From Burkholderia sp. WSM2232 (lineage in GTDB: Bacteria; Pseudomonadota; Gammaproteobacteria; Burkholderiales; Burkholderiaceae), in the NCBI RefSeq assembly GCF_000472545.1, contig NZ_AWZV01000013.1, positions 167,549-217,737 on the forward strand: a stretch of 50,189 bases of DNA, in the 5' to 3' direction. Within the stretch, counting starts at the first letter, position 1. Each line of letters begins with the position of its first letter. This document shows, piece by piece, positions 1 to 7,772 of the stretch. The notes beneath the pieces are model-generated. The model saw only the letters and a list, made by a program, of their open reading frames with translations, was not told the origin of the DNA and did no database searches. Both the position numbers and the translations under genes were made by a program.

Positions 1-819
1 GCGCATCGCCGTGCCGGTCGCGCGAATCCGCTCACCGCTGCCGGCGAGCGCGTAGATGTTGCCGTCGGCCGCTTGCAGATTGATTTGCGCGGCTTCTGTG
101 ATGCCGCGATCGAACACGTTGCCTTTGCTGCCGATCTGCACGAATGCCTGCCGGCTGCCCGACGATTCATACAACACGACTTCCTGGCCGGCGACGTATT
201 CGGCCGTCCCGTTCGGCGCACTGACGGAGCCTGCATTCACGACTTCGTTGCGCGAGATGAGAAATACGTCAGCGCCGCTCGAGCCGATTTTGCCGAGATT
301 TACCACTTTGCCATTCGACGTGCCGGTGAGCGTGAGCGTGCCACCGTTCATGAACGCGTCGTTCGGCAGATCGAGGGTGGAAGCAACGAAGCGGCCGCCG
401 GTGCTCACGACGCCTCCCGGACCCACCAGGATACCTTGTGGATTGATCAGGTACACACTGCCGGTTGCACTCAGGCTGCCGAGAATGGCCGAAGGCGAGC
501 CGCCCGTCACGCGGTTGAGCGTGGCGCCCATACCGTTTGCGAACGTGACGCTGTTGCCCTTGCCAATAGAAAAGCCGGTCCAGTCGATCACGCCGCGCGT
601 CGAGCCGGGCTGCGTCACCGAAAGGGTATTTCCCTGGACCGCGATCGTTCCGGCCCCAGCCACATAGTGACCGCCTTGCGGAAGAGCGCCGCCTGCCATC
701 GCAGCGTGCGCCCACGACAGCCCCGCGATCGAAACAACCGCGAGGGGCAGCTTGCGGGGCCAGCGCTGTCGCCGTATCAGCGCGGGTTGTGTGGGATGAC
801 TGACTGACAAGCGTGCCAT
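1..819 (-). CDS. Two-partner-secretion (FhaB/TpsA-type) adhesin, N-terminal part, runs off window
   Basis: The minus strand is open from an ATG at 819 to the window edge (273 codons, 3' end missing). The start has a strong AGGAGGA at 823-829. Residues about 20-42 form a signal peptide ending near AHAAMA. After it comes the TPS (haemagglutination activity) domain: an HYVAGAGTIAVQG segment, a WTGFSIGKGN segment and the hallmark NPQGILVG near residue 131, then beta-helix-like sequence. In this family the TPS domain directs export through an outer-membrane TpsB pore, and the long beta-helix acts as adhesin or toxin carrier. No TpsB gene is in the window. Family call is firm; function beyond secretion is inference. 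Confidence 0.88.
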   Translation of the reverse strand, partial: MARLSVSHPTQPALIRRQRWPRKLPLAVVSIAGLSWAHAAMAGGALPQGGHYVAGAGTIAVQGNTLSVTQPGSTRGVIDWTGFSIGKGNSVTFANGMGATLNRVTGGSPSAILGSLSATGSVYLINPQGILVGPGGVVSTGGRFVASTLDLPNDAFMNGGTLTLTGTSNGKVVNLGKIGSSGADVFLISRNEVVNAGSVSAPNGTAEYVAGQEVVLYESSGSRQAFVQIGSKGNVFDRGITEAAQINLQAADGNIYALAGSGERIRATGTAMR

Positions 820-1163
820 ATGTCCTCCTGCATCGGATGGCGGATTCACCAGCGCCCGCAGTCCGACCCGAACCACGTGGACGGTGGCTGATCTACACGC
901 AAAATACTAGTCGGCATTTTCCGTGTTACCGATGGAACGTCCGGTTTTTCAGCCGATTTGGCGCATGACACCTTAAGCGCGCGTCGATGTATCGCTTCCG
1001 AAAATGCAAAGATTTATCAAGACGCCGTTAAACTGATTTGATATATTCAGCGGGCGCTTAGCATTGGCTTTTAAGCGGGGGTAACTCGACGGGTTTTGAA
1101 TCGAGGTCCGTGCTGGTCATAGATTTGGCGCTCCGCACCTGAAACGAAAATTTTCTAATAAAG
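820..1163. promoter_or_regulatory. Intergenic region between divergent adhesin and decayed heptosyltransferase
   Basis: About 340 bases separate the divergently oriented adhesin gene and the heptosyltransferase relic. The stretch is more AT-rich than its surroundings around 895-1045. Apart from the adhesin ribosome binding site at 823-829, no operator, terminator or RNA gene could be named. It presumably carries the adhesin promoter. Confidence 0.4.
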
Positions 1164-1935
1164 ATGACCGGAGAGCTTGCCACCGTCGATGTCAGTCCCG
1201 CGGACGCGCCCGTCTCAGCGGCGACCACCGCGGCCCACGCTGCCGCGCCTGATGCGTCGGGAAGCGGCGCTCGCGCGGCGGGCGACGCCGCCGACACGCG
1301 CAAGCCGCCGTTTCGCGCAGCCGCGCCGTTGCCCACGCAAACCGCACCGCTTGGCAGTAGAAAATACTTCGTGCCGTTTTCAATCGAAGTCGAAGCAAAC
1401 GGCAAACGCGTTTTCGAGCATCGTTTCGACGCAACGAATAAACCCGTATTAATCGAGTTTCCGGTTGGCACGTTCGGCGACATCATCGGCTGGTTTCCGT
1501 ATGCGGTGAAATTCCAGCGGCAGCATTAGTGCAAACTCACGTGCTCGATGGGGCCGCTGCTGATCCCGCTCTTTCGGGACTGTTACCCGGACATCGAATT
1601 CGTCACTCCAGAAGAGGTCGAGCCCGAGCTCTATTACGCAAGCTATCGAGTCGGACTCTTTTTCGGCGATGAAGCGAATGTTCATCAGCCGACCGACTTC
1701 CAGATCGTCGGGCTGCATCGCACCGCCGGCTACATTCTCGGGCTGGACCCGGCCGAAGAGCCGCCGAACATCGGCTCGCCCGATAAGCCGTCCCATCGCT
1801 GAAAAATACGTTTGCGTCGCGGTGCAAAGCTCGACCCAATGCAAGTACTGGAACCATCCGCCGGGTTGGCGCGAACTGGTCGCGTTCCTGAAAGAGCATG
1901 GTTACCGCGTCATTTGCATCGATCAGAAAGCCACG
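1164..1935 (+). pseudogene. Autotransporter O-heptosyltransferase (TibC/Aah type), broken N-terminal remnant
   Basis: The translated pieces resemble the N-terminal half of autotransporter strand-loop-strand O-heptosyltransferases, which put heptose on AIDA/TibA-type adhesins in the cytoplasm. Segments seen are FVPFSIEVEANGKRVFEH, VGTFGDIIGWFPYAVKFQ, IPLFRDCYPDIEFVTPEEV and YWNHPPGWRELVAFLKEHGY. A TAG at 1527-1529 replaces one codon in an otherwise continuous frame. A one-base shift near 1795 moves the frame again before AEKYVCVAVQSS. The sequence then runs, after VICIDQK near 1930, straight into autotransporter repeats, so the C-terminal half of the enzyme is gone. It cannot make a working enzyme unless both lesions are sequencing errors. 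Confidence 0.8.
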
Positions 1936-2757
1936 CTTGTCTACGACGGCGGTACCCGGAACGTTCTCAGCGGTGGCAGCGCTTCGATTTATACGAAGGT
2001 CCGCACGGGCGGCACGCAGAACGTGATGTCCGGTGGAACAGCCTATGCAACCTTGCTTTTCGGCGGTGTGCAGAACATGTACGATGGAGCGTCCACGTCG
2101 TTGACGTTCGTCAGCAGCGCGCCACGCAGAACGTACTGAGCGGCGGTCAGGCGTACCGATACGCGGGTTTCGTCCGGTGGAGGGTGGTCGTTTCGAGCGG
2201 CGGCTCGATCTCGGCGCTGAGCGTGACGGCCGGAGGGAGCGCATCGATCGCGGCGGGCGCCGCGCTGATTGCCAACACGGCGGACAGGATCGTGTCCGGC
2301 ACGAATGCGTCCGGGACTTTCTCGATTTCAAACAATACGGCGCACTCCGTATTGCTCGAGAACGGCGGCAGTCTAAGCGTGCTTAACGGCGGCGGCTACG
2401 TCGATACGCTGGCGACCTCGGGAGGCCGGCAACTGGTTTATGGACTGGCGAACGACACGACCATTACCAATGCCGGATAGCAAGCGGTGTTTCCCGGGCG
2501 TTACGCGAGCGGCAGTGTGGCAGGGCTTCAGCGAACATGGCGGTGGCGCATTTAATCTGGACTACGCGTCAACCAACAGCAATGCGCTATCGAGCGTGCT
2601 GGGGCTGCGTTTTCTCAAAGGGCTCGGCACCTTGTTCGGTCATCCGCTCGACTGGCAGACGGAACTGGCGTGGGAACATCGCTTTAGCGGCACAGCGCAG
2701 TGGGTGAGCGCAGCCTTCACCGATGAGGCGACGGCGGGCGCGCAGTGGAAGTGGTGA
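1936..2757 (+). pseudogene. AIDA-type autotransporter, remnant of passenger repeats and beta-barrel
   Basis: From about 1936 the sequence encodes strand-loop-strand repeats of the AIDA/TibA passenger type: GGTRNVLSGGSASIY, GGTQNVMSGGTAYATL, TQNVLSGGQAYRYAG. The reading frame changes near 2110-2120, ends at a TAG at 2478-2480, and continues in another frame from about 2500. The last segment carries a beta-barrel portion with GGGAFNLDYASTNSNAL and LDWQTELAWEHRFSG, ending at TGA 2755-2757. It lacks the signal peptide, most of the passenger and most of the barrel. In intact loci the substrate autotransporter lies just downstream of its heptosyltransferase, so an internal deletion probably fused the two genes before further decay. 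Confidence 0.75.
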
Positions 2758-2761
2758 TGCG

Positions 2762-2817
2762 CAAGGGGCGGGCCGAAGCGGCGCAACGCATGTCGCGCCT
2801 TCGCGGCCTTGCCCTTG
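2762..2817. terminator. Imperfect hairpin between convergent genes
   Basis: An imperfect GC-rich inverted repeat (left arm about 2762-2784, right arm about 2795-2817, loop about 10 bases) lies between the autotransporter relic and the convergent glycosyltransferase gene. There is no clear T-run, so termination is only suggested by position. Confidence 0.3.
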
Positions 2818-2826
2818 ATGGCTCGT

Positions 2827-3786
2827 TCAGATCTCCGGCTTGAGCCGATACAGTTCCGGCACGAGTGCGAGCAACAAACGTTTGAACGAAAAAAGCCGCG
2901 GCGAGATATGCGTGGCGACGTACCACGTCGCGGCGACGTTCATGCTGCGCAGCTTCAGATCGGGGCCGACGAGGGCGCTTGCGAAATGCAGGTCGCCGAG
3001 CGTCTTGCCGATAATCTCCTGCTTGATCTGCGCGCGCACCGGTGATTCGAGCGCGATGAAAGACAGTTGCGAGATCTCGTGAAGCAGCCGGTACATGCTG
3101 TTGTAATGGTGCAGCGTCTTGGTGGTGAACATTGTCGAGTCCATGCGCAGGCGTCTTTTGAACAACGCCTGATTCAGCACGGCGAGCTTGATTCTTTGCT
3201 GCAGCAGCAACGCCGCGAAAAAATGATTGTCCTCATATACGATGCCTTCCACGAAACGCAGATTGCCAATGGCGGAACGCCGCGTGACGAAGCAGCAGGG
3301 CGAGACGAAGTACCGTCCCTGGCTGAGCGACTCGACCACGAACTCATCCGACCATAACGTCGCGGTTCCCAGCGGCCGCCGATATCCGTTCACCTCCTGC
3401 TTGTACATGGGGGCGTCGTTCGGGAATACCGCCGCTTCGAACATCACGGCGTCGATCTCGGGATTGCTGAATTCCCGGTGGCACACACTCAATGTGTCGG
3501 CATCGATCAGGTCGTCGCTATCCATGTAGTACACGTACGAGCCTGTTGTCAGCGAGGTGCCCAGATTGCGCGCCGCGGATTGTCCCCGGTTAGGTTGATA
3601 GACGTATCTGAATCGCGAGTCGTTCTCGCAATAGCGCTGCGCAATCGCGGCGGTGCCGTCTGTGGAGCCGTCGTCCACGATGATCGCCTCGAAGTCCGTG
3701 AAGGACTGTCCCGCAACGCTGGCGAGCGCCTCGTCGAGATAGTGCTCCACGTTGTAGGCCGGCACGATGATGGAAAAAGCGGGCAT
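2827..3786 (-). CDS. Family 2 glycosyltransferase
   Basis: This is a GT-A fold family 2 glycosyltransferase of 319 residues that moves a sugar from a nucleotide donor during surface polysaccharide assembly. The ATG at 3786 starts directly at the domain (FSIIVPAYNVEHYLDEAL, residues 4-21) and has GAGG six bases upstream; a longer in-frame reading would extend into the flippase gene without a better site. VDDGSTDG (38-45) and the metal-binding DSDD (89-92) are intact. A family-typical acceptor region follows. The gene begins 37 bases after the flippase stop on the same strand, so the two probably form one transcript. Donor and acceptor sugars cannot be told from sequence. Confidence 0.9.
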   Translation of the reverse strand: MPAFSIIVPAYNVEHYLDEALASVAGQSFTDFEAIIVDDGSTDGTAAIAQRYCENDSRFRYVYQPNRGQSAARNLGTSLTTGSYVYYMDSDDLIDADTLSVCHREFSNPEIDAVMFEAAVFPNDAPMYKQEVNGYRRPLGTATLWSDEFVVESLSQGRYFVSPCCFVTRRSAIGNLRFVEGIVYEDNHFFAALLLQQRIKLAVLNQALFKRRLRMDSTMFTTKTLHHYNSMYRLLHEISQLSFIALESPVRAQIKQEIIGKTLGDLHFASALVGPDLKLRSMNVAATWYVATHISPRLFSFKRLLLALVPELYRLKPEI

Positions 3787-3823
3787 AAGGGACCTCGATG
3801 GATTGGTAAGCAGGAACCGGAAC

Positions 3824-5128
3824 TCAGCCGGCATCCGCGCCGCGTGCTTCCTGAGCCGCCGGCGACGCAATGGAGATGCGCGACGCGCGTCGCGAAGCAG
3901 GCGCAACGCCGCGAAAATACAGCCATGTGAAGGCCGCGGCGCCGACCGTTTCAGTCAGGATCACGGCAGCGATCGTCCCCTTCGCGCCGCCATAGCGCGT
4001 GAGCGGAACGACATAGAGAAGATGCAGAACCGTCGCGGCGAGAAACACATTGGTCAATGAGCGGGCCCGGCCCTGAGCGAGCAGCCCGAGGTCGCCGAAT
4101 ACGACAGCGACGCTGATGATCGGCGGCAACACGGCTTCGAGTCTCAGAAGAGGAATCGAAGCGTGAAATTGCGGGCCGATCCATGTTTCGATACCCCATG
4201 CCGCCAGTAGCTCGATGCCGATAAAGAGACTCACGGACGTCGAGAACACGATCAGCATGGCCATGCGCATGAGCCGCTGCGCGGCTTGCGGATCGGTTGC
4301 GTGGTACTGACTGATGCGCGGATAGAAAGCCTGACTGATCACCATGAACATGGCCTGCGCCGCCACCCGAATCTTGTCCGCCATCGCGAACTGACCCACC
4401 ACCTCCGCTCCGTGAAAGTAGTTGAGCAGGATCGAGTTGAAGTTCACATAAAAACTGATCAATACAAAAGAGAGGAACAACGGAAAGCCGTCTTTGAGCG
4501 CGTCGACAATTTTTTTTGTGGAGACGCCGACGAGTTTCACCCACCGGTTGCGATAGAGAATCCACAGCGCGCAGACCGCGAGCAGTACATTGCCCAGACT
4601 CACGCCGAGTGCGGCGAGTGCAGCATCGCCCGGACCTTTGACTGCCAGATAGACGAATGCGAGACCGAGAAGCCGCGAAACAAAAGTCGGCAATACCAGC
4701 GCCCGCATACGTTCGAGGCCCTGAAAAAGCCACACCGGCGTAACAGCGTTGGCAACGATACCGATGAATAGCGCGGCGAGTACATCGGCATGCTCACGCA
4801 GGTCAGGCACGAACACCACGCCTGCGACGATCAGAACAAGCGCCACGCCAACCAGTATCAGCCGCGCAGCCGAGGTACTGGTACAGACCTCGGCGAGCCC
4901 TTGCGGGTCACCGCGCGCGACCGACACATGCCGCGTTGCCGTGAAATTGAAGCCGTAATCGGTCAGCAACACCATGTATTGCGCGACGGCCTGACAATAA
5001 GCCAACACCCCGAACTCTCTCGCTCCGAGTACATGTCCCAAGTACGGCAACATCAGCAATGGCACGACGTAATTGCCGCCCTGAATCAGGATCAGATAGA
5101 ACAGCGTCTTGCGAATCGGAGTGGTCAT
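3824..5128 (-). CDS. Oligosaccharide flippase (Wzx/RfbX type)
   Basis: The product is a 434-residue polytopic inner-membrane protein of the polysaccharide biosynthesis/MATE-like flippase family, which moves lipid-linked repeat units across the inner membrane. About twelve hydrophobic segments are visible. N-terminal features such as IQGGNYVVPLLMLPYLGHVL and REFGVLAY are characteristic of Wzx proteins. ATG 5128 (MTTPIRKTLF) was chosen because homologous sequence starts there. It is followed by the glycosyltransferase gene 37 bases on. No polymerase (Wzy), export or priming gene is next to the pair, so it is an isolated fragment of a polysaccharide cluster or serves a cluster elsewhere. Confidence 0.9.
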   Translation of the reverse strand: MTTPIRKTLFYLILIQGGNYVVPLLMLPYLGHVLGAREFGVLAYCQAVAQYMVLLTDYGFNFTATRHVSVARGDPQGLAEVCTSTSAARLILVGVALVLIVAGVVFVPDLREHADVLAALFIGIVANAVTPVWLFQGLERMRALVLPTFVSRLLGLAFVYLAVKGPGDAALAALGVSLGNVLLAVCALWILYRNRWVKLVGVSTKKIVDALKDGFPLFLSFVLISFYVNFNSILLNYFHGAEVVGQFAMADKIRVAAQAMFMVISQAFYPRISQYHATDPQAAQRLMRMAMLIVFSTSVSLFIGIELLAAWGIETWIGPQFHASIPLLRLEAVLPPIISVAVVFGDLGLLAQGRARSLTNVFLAATVLHLLYVVPLTRYGGAKGTIAAVILTETVGAAAFTWLYFRGVAPASRRASRISIASPAAQEARGADAG

Positions 5129-5175
5129 GGAAATGCGCCAGGTGCGATGGTGGCTTTCGTCATGCGTAAGCCGCT

Positions 5176-6129
5176 CTACAGGCTCAAATGCCGCTGTGCG
5201 CGGAATTCGGTGGGCGACATGCCGTAGCGTTCCTTGAAAAGCCGGCCAAGGCGGTTTCCGTCGCCCATGCCGCATCGCCGCGCAATTTTTCCGACCGGGA
5301 TATTGGTAGAACTCAACATGGTTCGAACCACGTCGAAGCGCGTGCGCAGCAGGTACTCCAGCGGAGTCATGCCGAACTCCTGCTTGAAACGGCGACGGAA
5401 ATTGCGCTTGCTCATTGCCGCGGATTCCGCTGCCTGCGCAATGGAAATGGGCTTGCTGTAGTTTTCCTGTATCCAGCGGGCCGACTCGCGAACCTTGTTG
5501 GTGGTAGTCAGCGACTTGGCGTCGCCTTCACGCGGCCTCGTATGCTTGAGCGTATTCGTCTGCAGATCGACGGCTACCTTTCGGGCTATGCGCGGACCGA
5601 GGTCGCGCTCGACCTGCGAAAGGGCCAACTCGGCCGGTGCAGCGCCGCTCGTACGCGACGTCGCGGGGTTGTCGTCAAATAGAAAGACCGGTACTGCGAG
5701 CCGCGAAGCGTTTTTATAAACCAGCGCAAGCTTCGACCCTTGCGTAATGCGCAGCGATGCAACGGCACCCTGGCGCGTAATCCACGAATAGAGGCGGTTG
5801 TTCGGCTCGGTGACAACCGAGGCGTCGCGGCACGCCACGAATAACGCGTGAAAGTCGCTCACGCTGTAACGCCTCAACTGCTCGGTGACAATTGAAATGC
5901 CGCACGAGCTCGTAACAAGGCCTCCTTCTTCCGACAATACCGTGAGCCGGTACGGAGCACCCTCGCCACGGTGCAGCTCCGCCAGGTTGGCGAGGCGGAA
6001 AGCGTCGCCAATCGCACCTGCACTTGCGGTGAAGAAGTTTTGCGAAACGAGAAGACCTATGTGCATCGACGGTGCCAGACAGTCGGGTTTCTCATTGACG
6101 AGCGGCCTGGAAAGTTCGACGAGATCCAT
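5176..6129 (-). CDS. AraC-family regulator with DJ-1/PfpI-like (GlxA-type) N-terminal domain
   Basis: The 317-residue protein combines an N-terminal glutamine-amidotransferase-like sensory domain (HIGLLVSQNFFTASAGAIGD, near residues 22-41, then SSCGISIV) with a C-terminal AraC/XylS DNA-binding domain of two helix-turn-helix motifs (SIAQAAESAAMSKRNFRRRF and PVGKIARRCGMGDGNRLGRL). ATG 6129 is preceded by GGGAG at a rather long distance; ATG 6066 is an alternative. It lies 47 bases upstream of the flippase start on the same strand and may be co-transcribed with or regulate that pair. The DNA-binding domain closely resembles that of the next AraC gene, which suggests an old duplication. Confidence 0.87.
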   Translation of the reverse strand: MDLVELSRPLVNEKPDCLAPSMHIGLLVSQNFFTASAGAIGDAFRLANLAELHRGEGAPYRLTVLSEEGGLVTSSCGISIVTEQLRRYSVSDFHALFVACRDASVVTEPNNRLYSWITRQGAVASLRITQGSKLALVYKNASRLAVPVFLFDDNPATSRTSGAAPAELALSQVERDLGPRIARKVAVDLQTNTLKHTRPREGDAKSLTTTNKVRESARWIQENYSKPISIAQAAESAAMSKRNFRRRFKQEFGMTPLEYLLRTRFDVVRTMLSSTNIPVGKIARRCGMGDGNRLGRLFKERYGMSPTEFRAQRHLSL

Positions 6130-6224
6130 CACGATTAGGGCTCCCAATATATTTATTAAATGAGCTAAAACACGGGCGACAGTGAATTGTAATAACGGCG
6201 GTTTCTTCGGATGTGCTGCCAATC

Positions 6225-6239
6225 GGCGGCTCAGCCGCC
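6225..6239 (-). terminator. Hairpin after the small membrane protein gene
   Basis: A perfect GGCGGC-TCA-GCCGCC hairpin, extended by partly paired flanks, lies about 46 bases after the stop of the small membrane protein gene. No U-run follows, so it is only a possible terminator or RNA-stabilising stem. Confidence 0.3.
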
Positions 6240-6285
6240 AATTGCTTGTCGTGTTTCGCCAATGCGCGGCTTGCCGCGAACGCCG

Positions 6286-6546
6286 TTATCGGCGCCGCTT
6301 TGCGGCCCTGATTGCGGCTCTGACTACGGCCCTGATCGCGGGTCGCATTGCAGCCGCGAGATGGGCGGCGATTGCGGCGAAAACCCGCACCGGGATCAAT
6401 GCAATCGCCACGACAGCAAAGACGATGAATACGGCCAGAACATAAAAAGTTGCAAAGACAATCAGTATCGGCGTGAACCAGAACCTTTCGCCACGCGATG
6501 CCAGTGGCAGGTCTCGCCAATGACCGCGCAGCGGGCCTTCTTCCAT
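6286..6546 (-). CDS. Small membrane protein, unrecognised
   Basis: An 86-residue reading frame begins at ATG 6546 (GAGAG nearby upstream), 11 bases after the stop of the second AraC gene. Residues about 22-50 are strongly hydrophobic (FWFTPILIVFATFYVLAVFI followed by VFAVVAIALIP), giving one or two membrane segments. A basic alanine/arginine-rich tail ends in AAKRRR. I recognise no family. The close spacing suggests transcription with the upstream regulator gene. The tail composition could come from the GC-rich strand, so the exact end is less certain than the membrane part. Confidence 0.5.
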   Translation of the reverse strand: MEEGPLRGHWRDLPLASRGERFWFTPILIVFATFYVLAVFIVFAVVAIALIPVRVFAAIAAHLAAAMRPAIRAVVRAAIRAAKRRR

Positions 6547-6557
6547 GTTGCTCTCGC

Positions 6558-7295
6558 TCAGGCAGAACTTGTGCGGCCGCGGCGCCGGTACTCCGTTGGC
6601 GAGACTCCAAAGCGCTTGCGAAATAGCTTCGCGAGCTGCGATCCGTTGCCCATACCGCTGCGTCGAGCGATCTTGTCGACTGGAAGATCCGATTCGGCAA
6701 GCAGCCGGCAAGAACGTTCGAGGCGGGCTTTCAGCAAGTACTCGGAAGGCGTGGTGCCGAGCTGCCGCCGGAAGCGACGCAGGAAAGTCCGCTCGCTCAT
6801 CGCTGCGTTCTGGGCCACATCTGCAATGGAAATGTCGTGTTCGCAGTTCTCGCTGAGCCATTGCGCGCAGGCGTGCATTCTGCCGTCTTCCGTTTTGGGC
6901 TTGTCCGACGCTGCGGGGTTTGCGCGATTTGGGTGAGGAAGAAACGTAATACGTATTTCAGCAGGCCGTGCAATGACAGCGCCATGATCTGTGTGATCCA
7001 CGATCCATACCGGAGCAATCAGATCCTGGCAATCCAGACTCGACCTGACAATAGAAGCGAGCGTTGCATCCGTATCCGGCGCAATCAGCATCTGCAGCTT
7101 GTCGGCGCCTTTGTGCGCGCGATGAATGGACTCAGCGTTTGCGGCAGCGAGGCGTTCAGGACGCGGTTCGTTTTCGCCGCATTGAAGTTCGCGGCTCGAA
7201 ACGATGTCGACGTGTACATTCGTATTAATCAGACGATGTACTTGTGCCGCTTTATCCATTGGTAGGAGGCGACTAGCCGGGCCGAGTTTATTCAT
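6558..7295 (-). CDS. AraC-family transcriptional regulator
   Basis: The 245-residue protein ends in a typical AraC/XylS domain (about residues 138-240) with both helix-turn-helix units: DISIADVAQNAAMSERTFLR and PVDKIARRSGMGNGSQLAKL. The start ATG 7295 has AGGAG at good spacing. The N-terminal part (about 130 residues) is shorter than a full DJ-1/PfpI domain and matches nothing I can name; it contains segments such as LQMLIAPDTDATLASIVRSS and LIAPVWIVD that may be the rest of that domain. The C-terminal half is a clear paralogue of the AraC protein encoded downstream. Target genes are unknown. Confidence 0.82.
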   Translation of the reverse strand: MNKLGPASRLLPMDKAAQVHRLINTNVHVDIVSSRELQCGENEPRPERLAAANAESIHRAHKGADKLQMLIAPDTDATLASIVRSSLDCQDLIAPVWIVDHTDHGAVIARPAEIRITFLPHPNRANPAASDKPKTEDGRMHACAQWLSENCEHDISIADVAQNAAMSERTFLRRFRRQLGTTPSEYLLKARLERSCRLLAESDLPVDKIARRSGMGNGSQLAKLFRKRFGVSPTEYRRRGRTSSA

Positions 7296-7772
7296 GCTGT
7301 CTCCTGGTGTTCAGAGTGTCGTGCGTTATTGCCTGAATGCCGGTCAGGTATGACAGTGCTTTATATCGGGCAGGAGCGAAGAGGGCGTCAGAAGAACAAT
7401 ACTTACGCAATCTTTCTTCGCCTTGTTTTGAATGGAAGAATAGCTGTAAGGCTAGTTGCGCGCTCACCTAAATTCAGCCTTCACCGGCCAACCTTGGCTG
7501 ACAACGCAGACGTGCGTTTATGACGTACCGCGCAATGAAGGAGCGCATGCCACGGGCTGCCAAAACTCAGCTAAAGTGCATTAGCAAGGGCGCTTTGTCG
7601 GCAGGAAATTCGGCAATACAGGATCGATATGCGCCTTACATGGGAAAATATACGTAGCAATACGAAATAACGTAATAGCCAGTTATTCGCAATCGCGGAA
7701 TCGGCTTGATCTGCGATCCGGCATCGGCGTGTGCGCAACCGTCGGTGCTCTCATCACCTCATAGCGGACCTG
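7296..7772. other. Intergenic region without a recognisable gene
   Basis: About 475 bases, locally AT-richer (around 7330-7480 and 7630-7700), lie upstream of the second AraC gene and downstream of the dimethylformamidase-like gene. They probably hold the AraC promoter. No gene, RNA or repeat could be supported. Confidence 0.4.
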
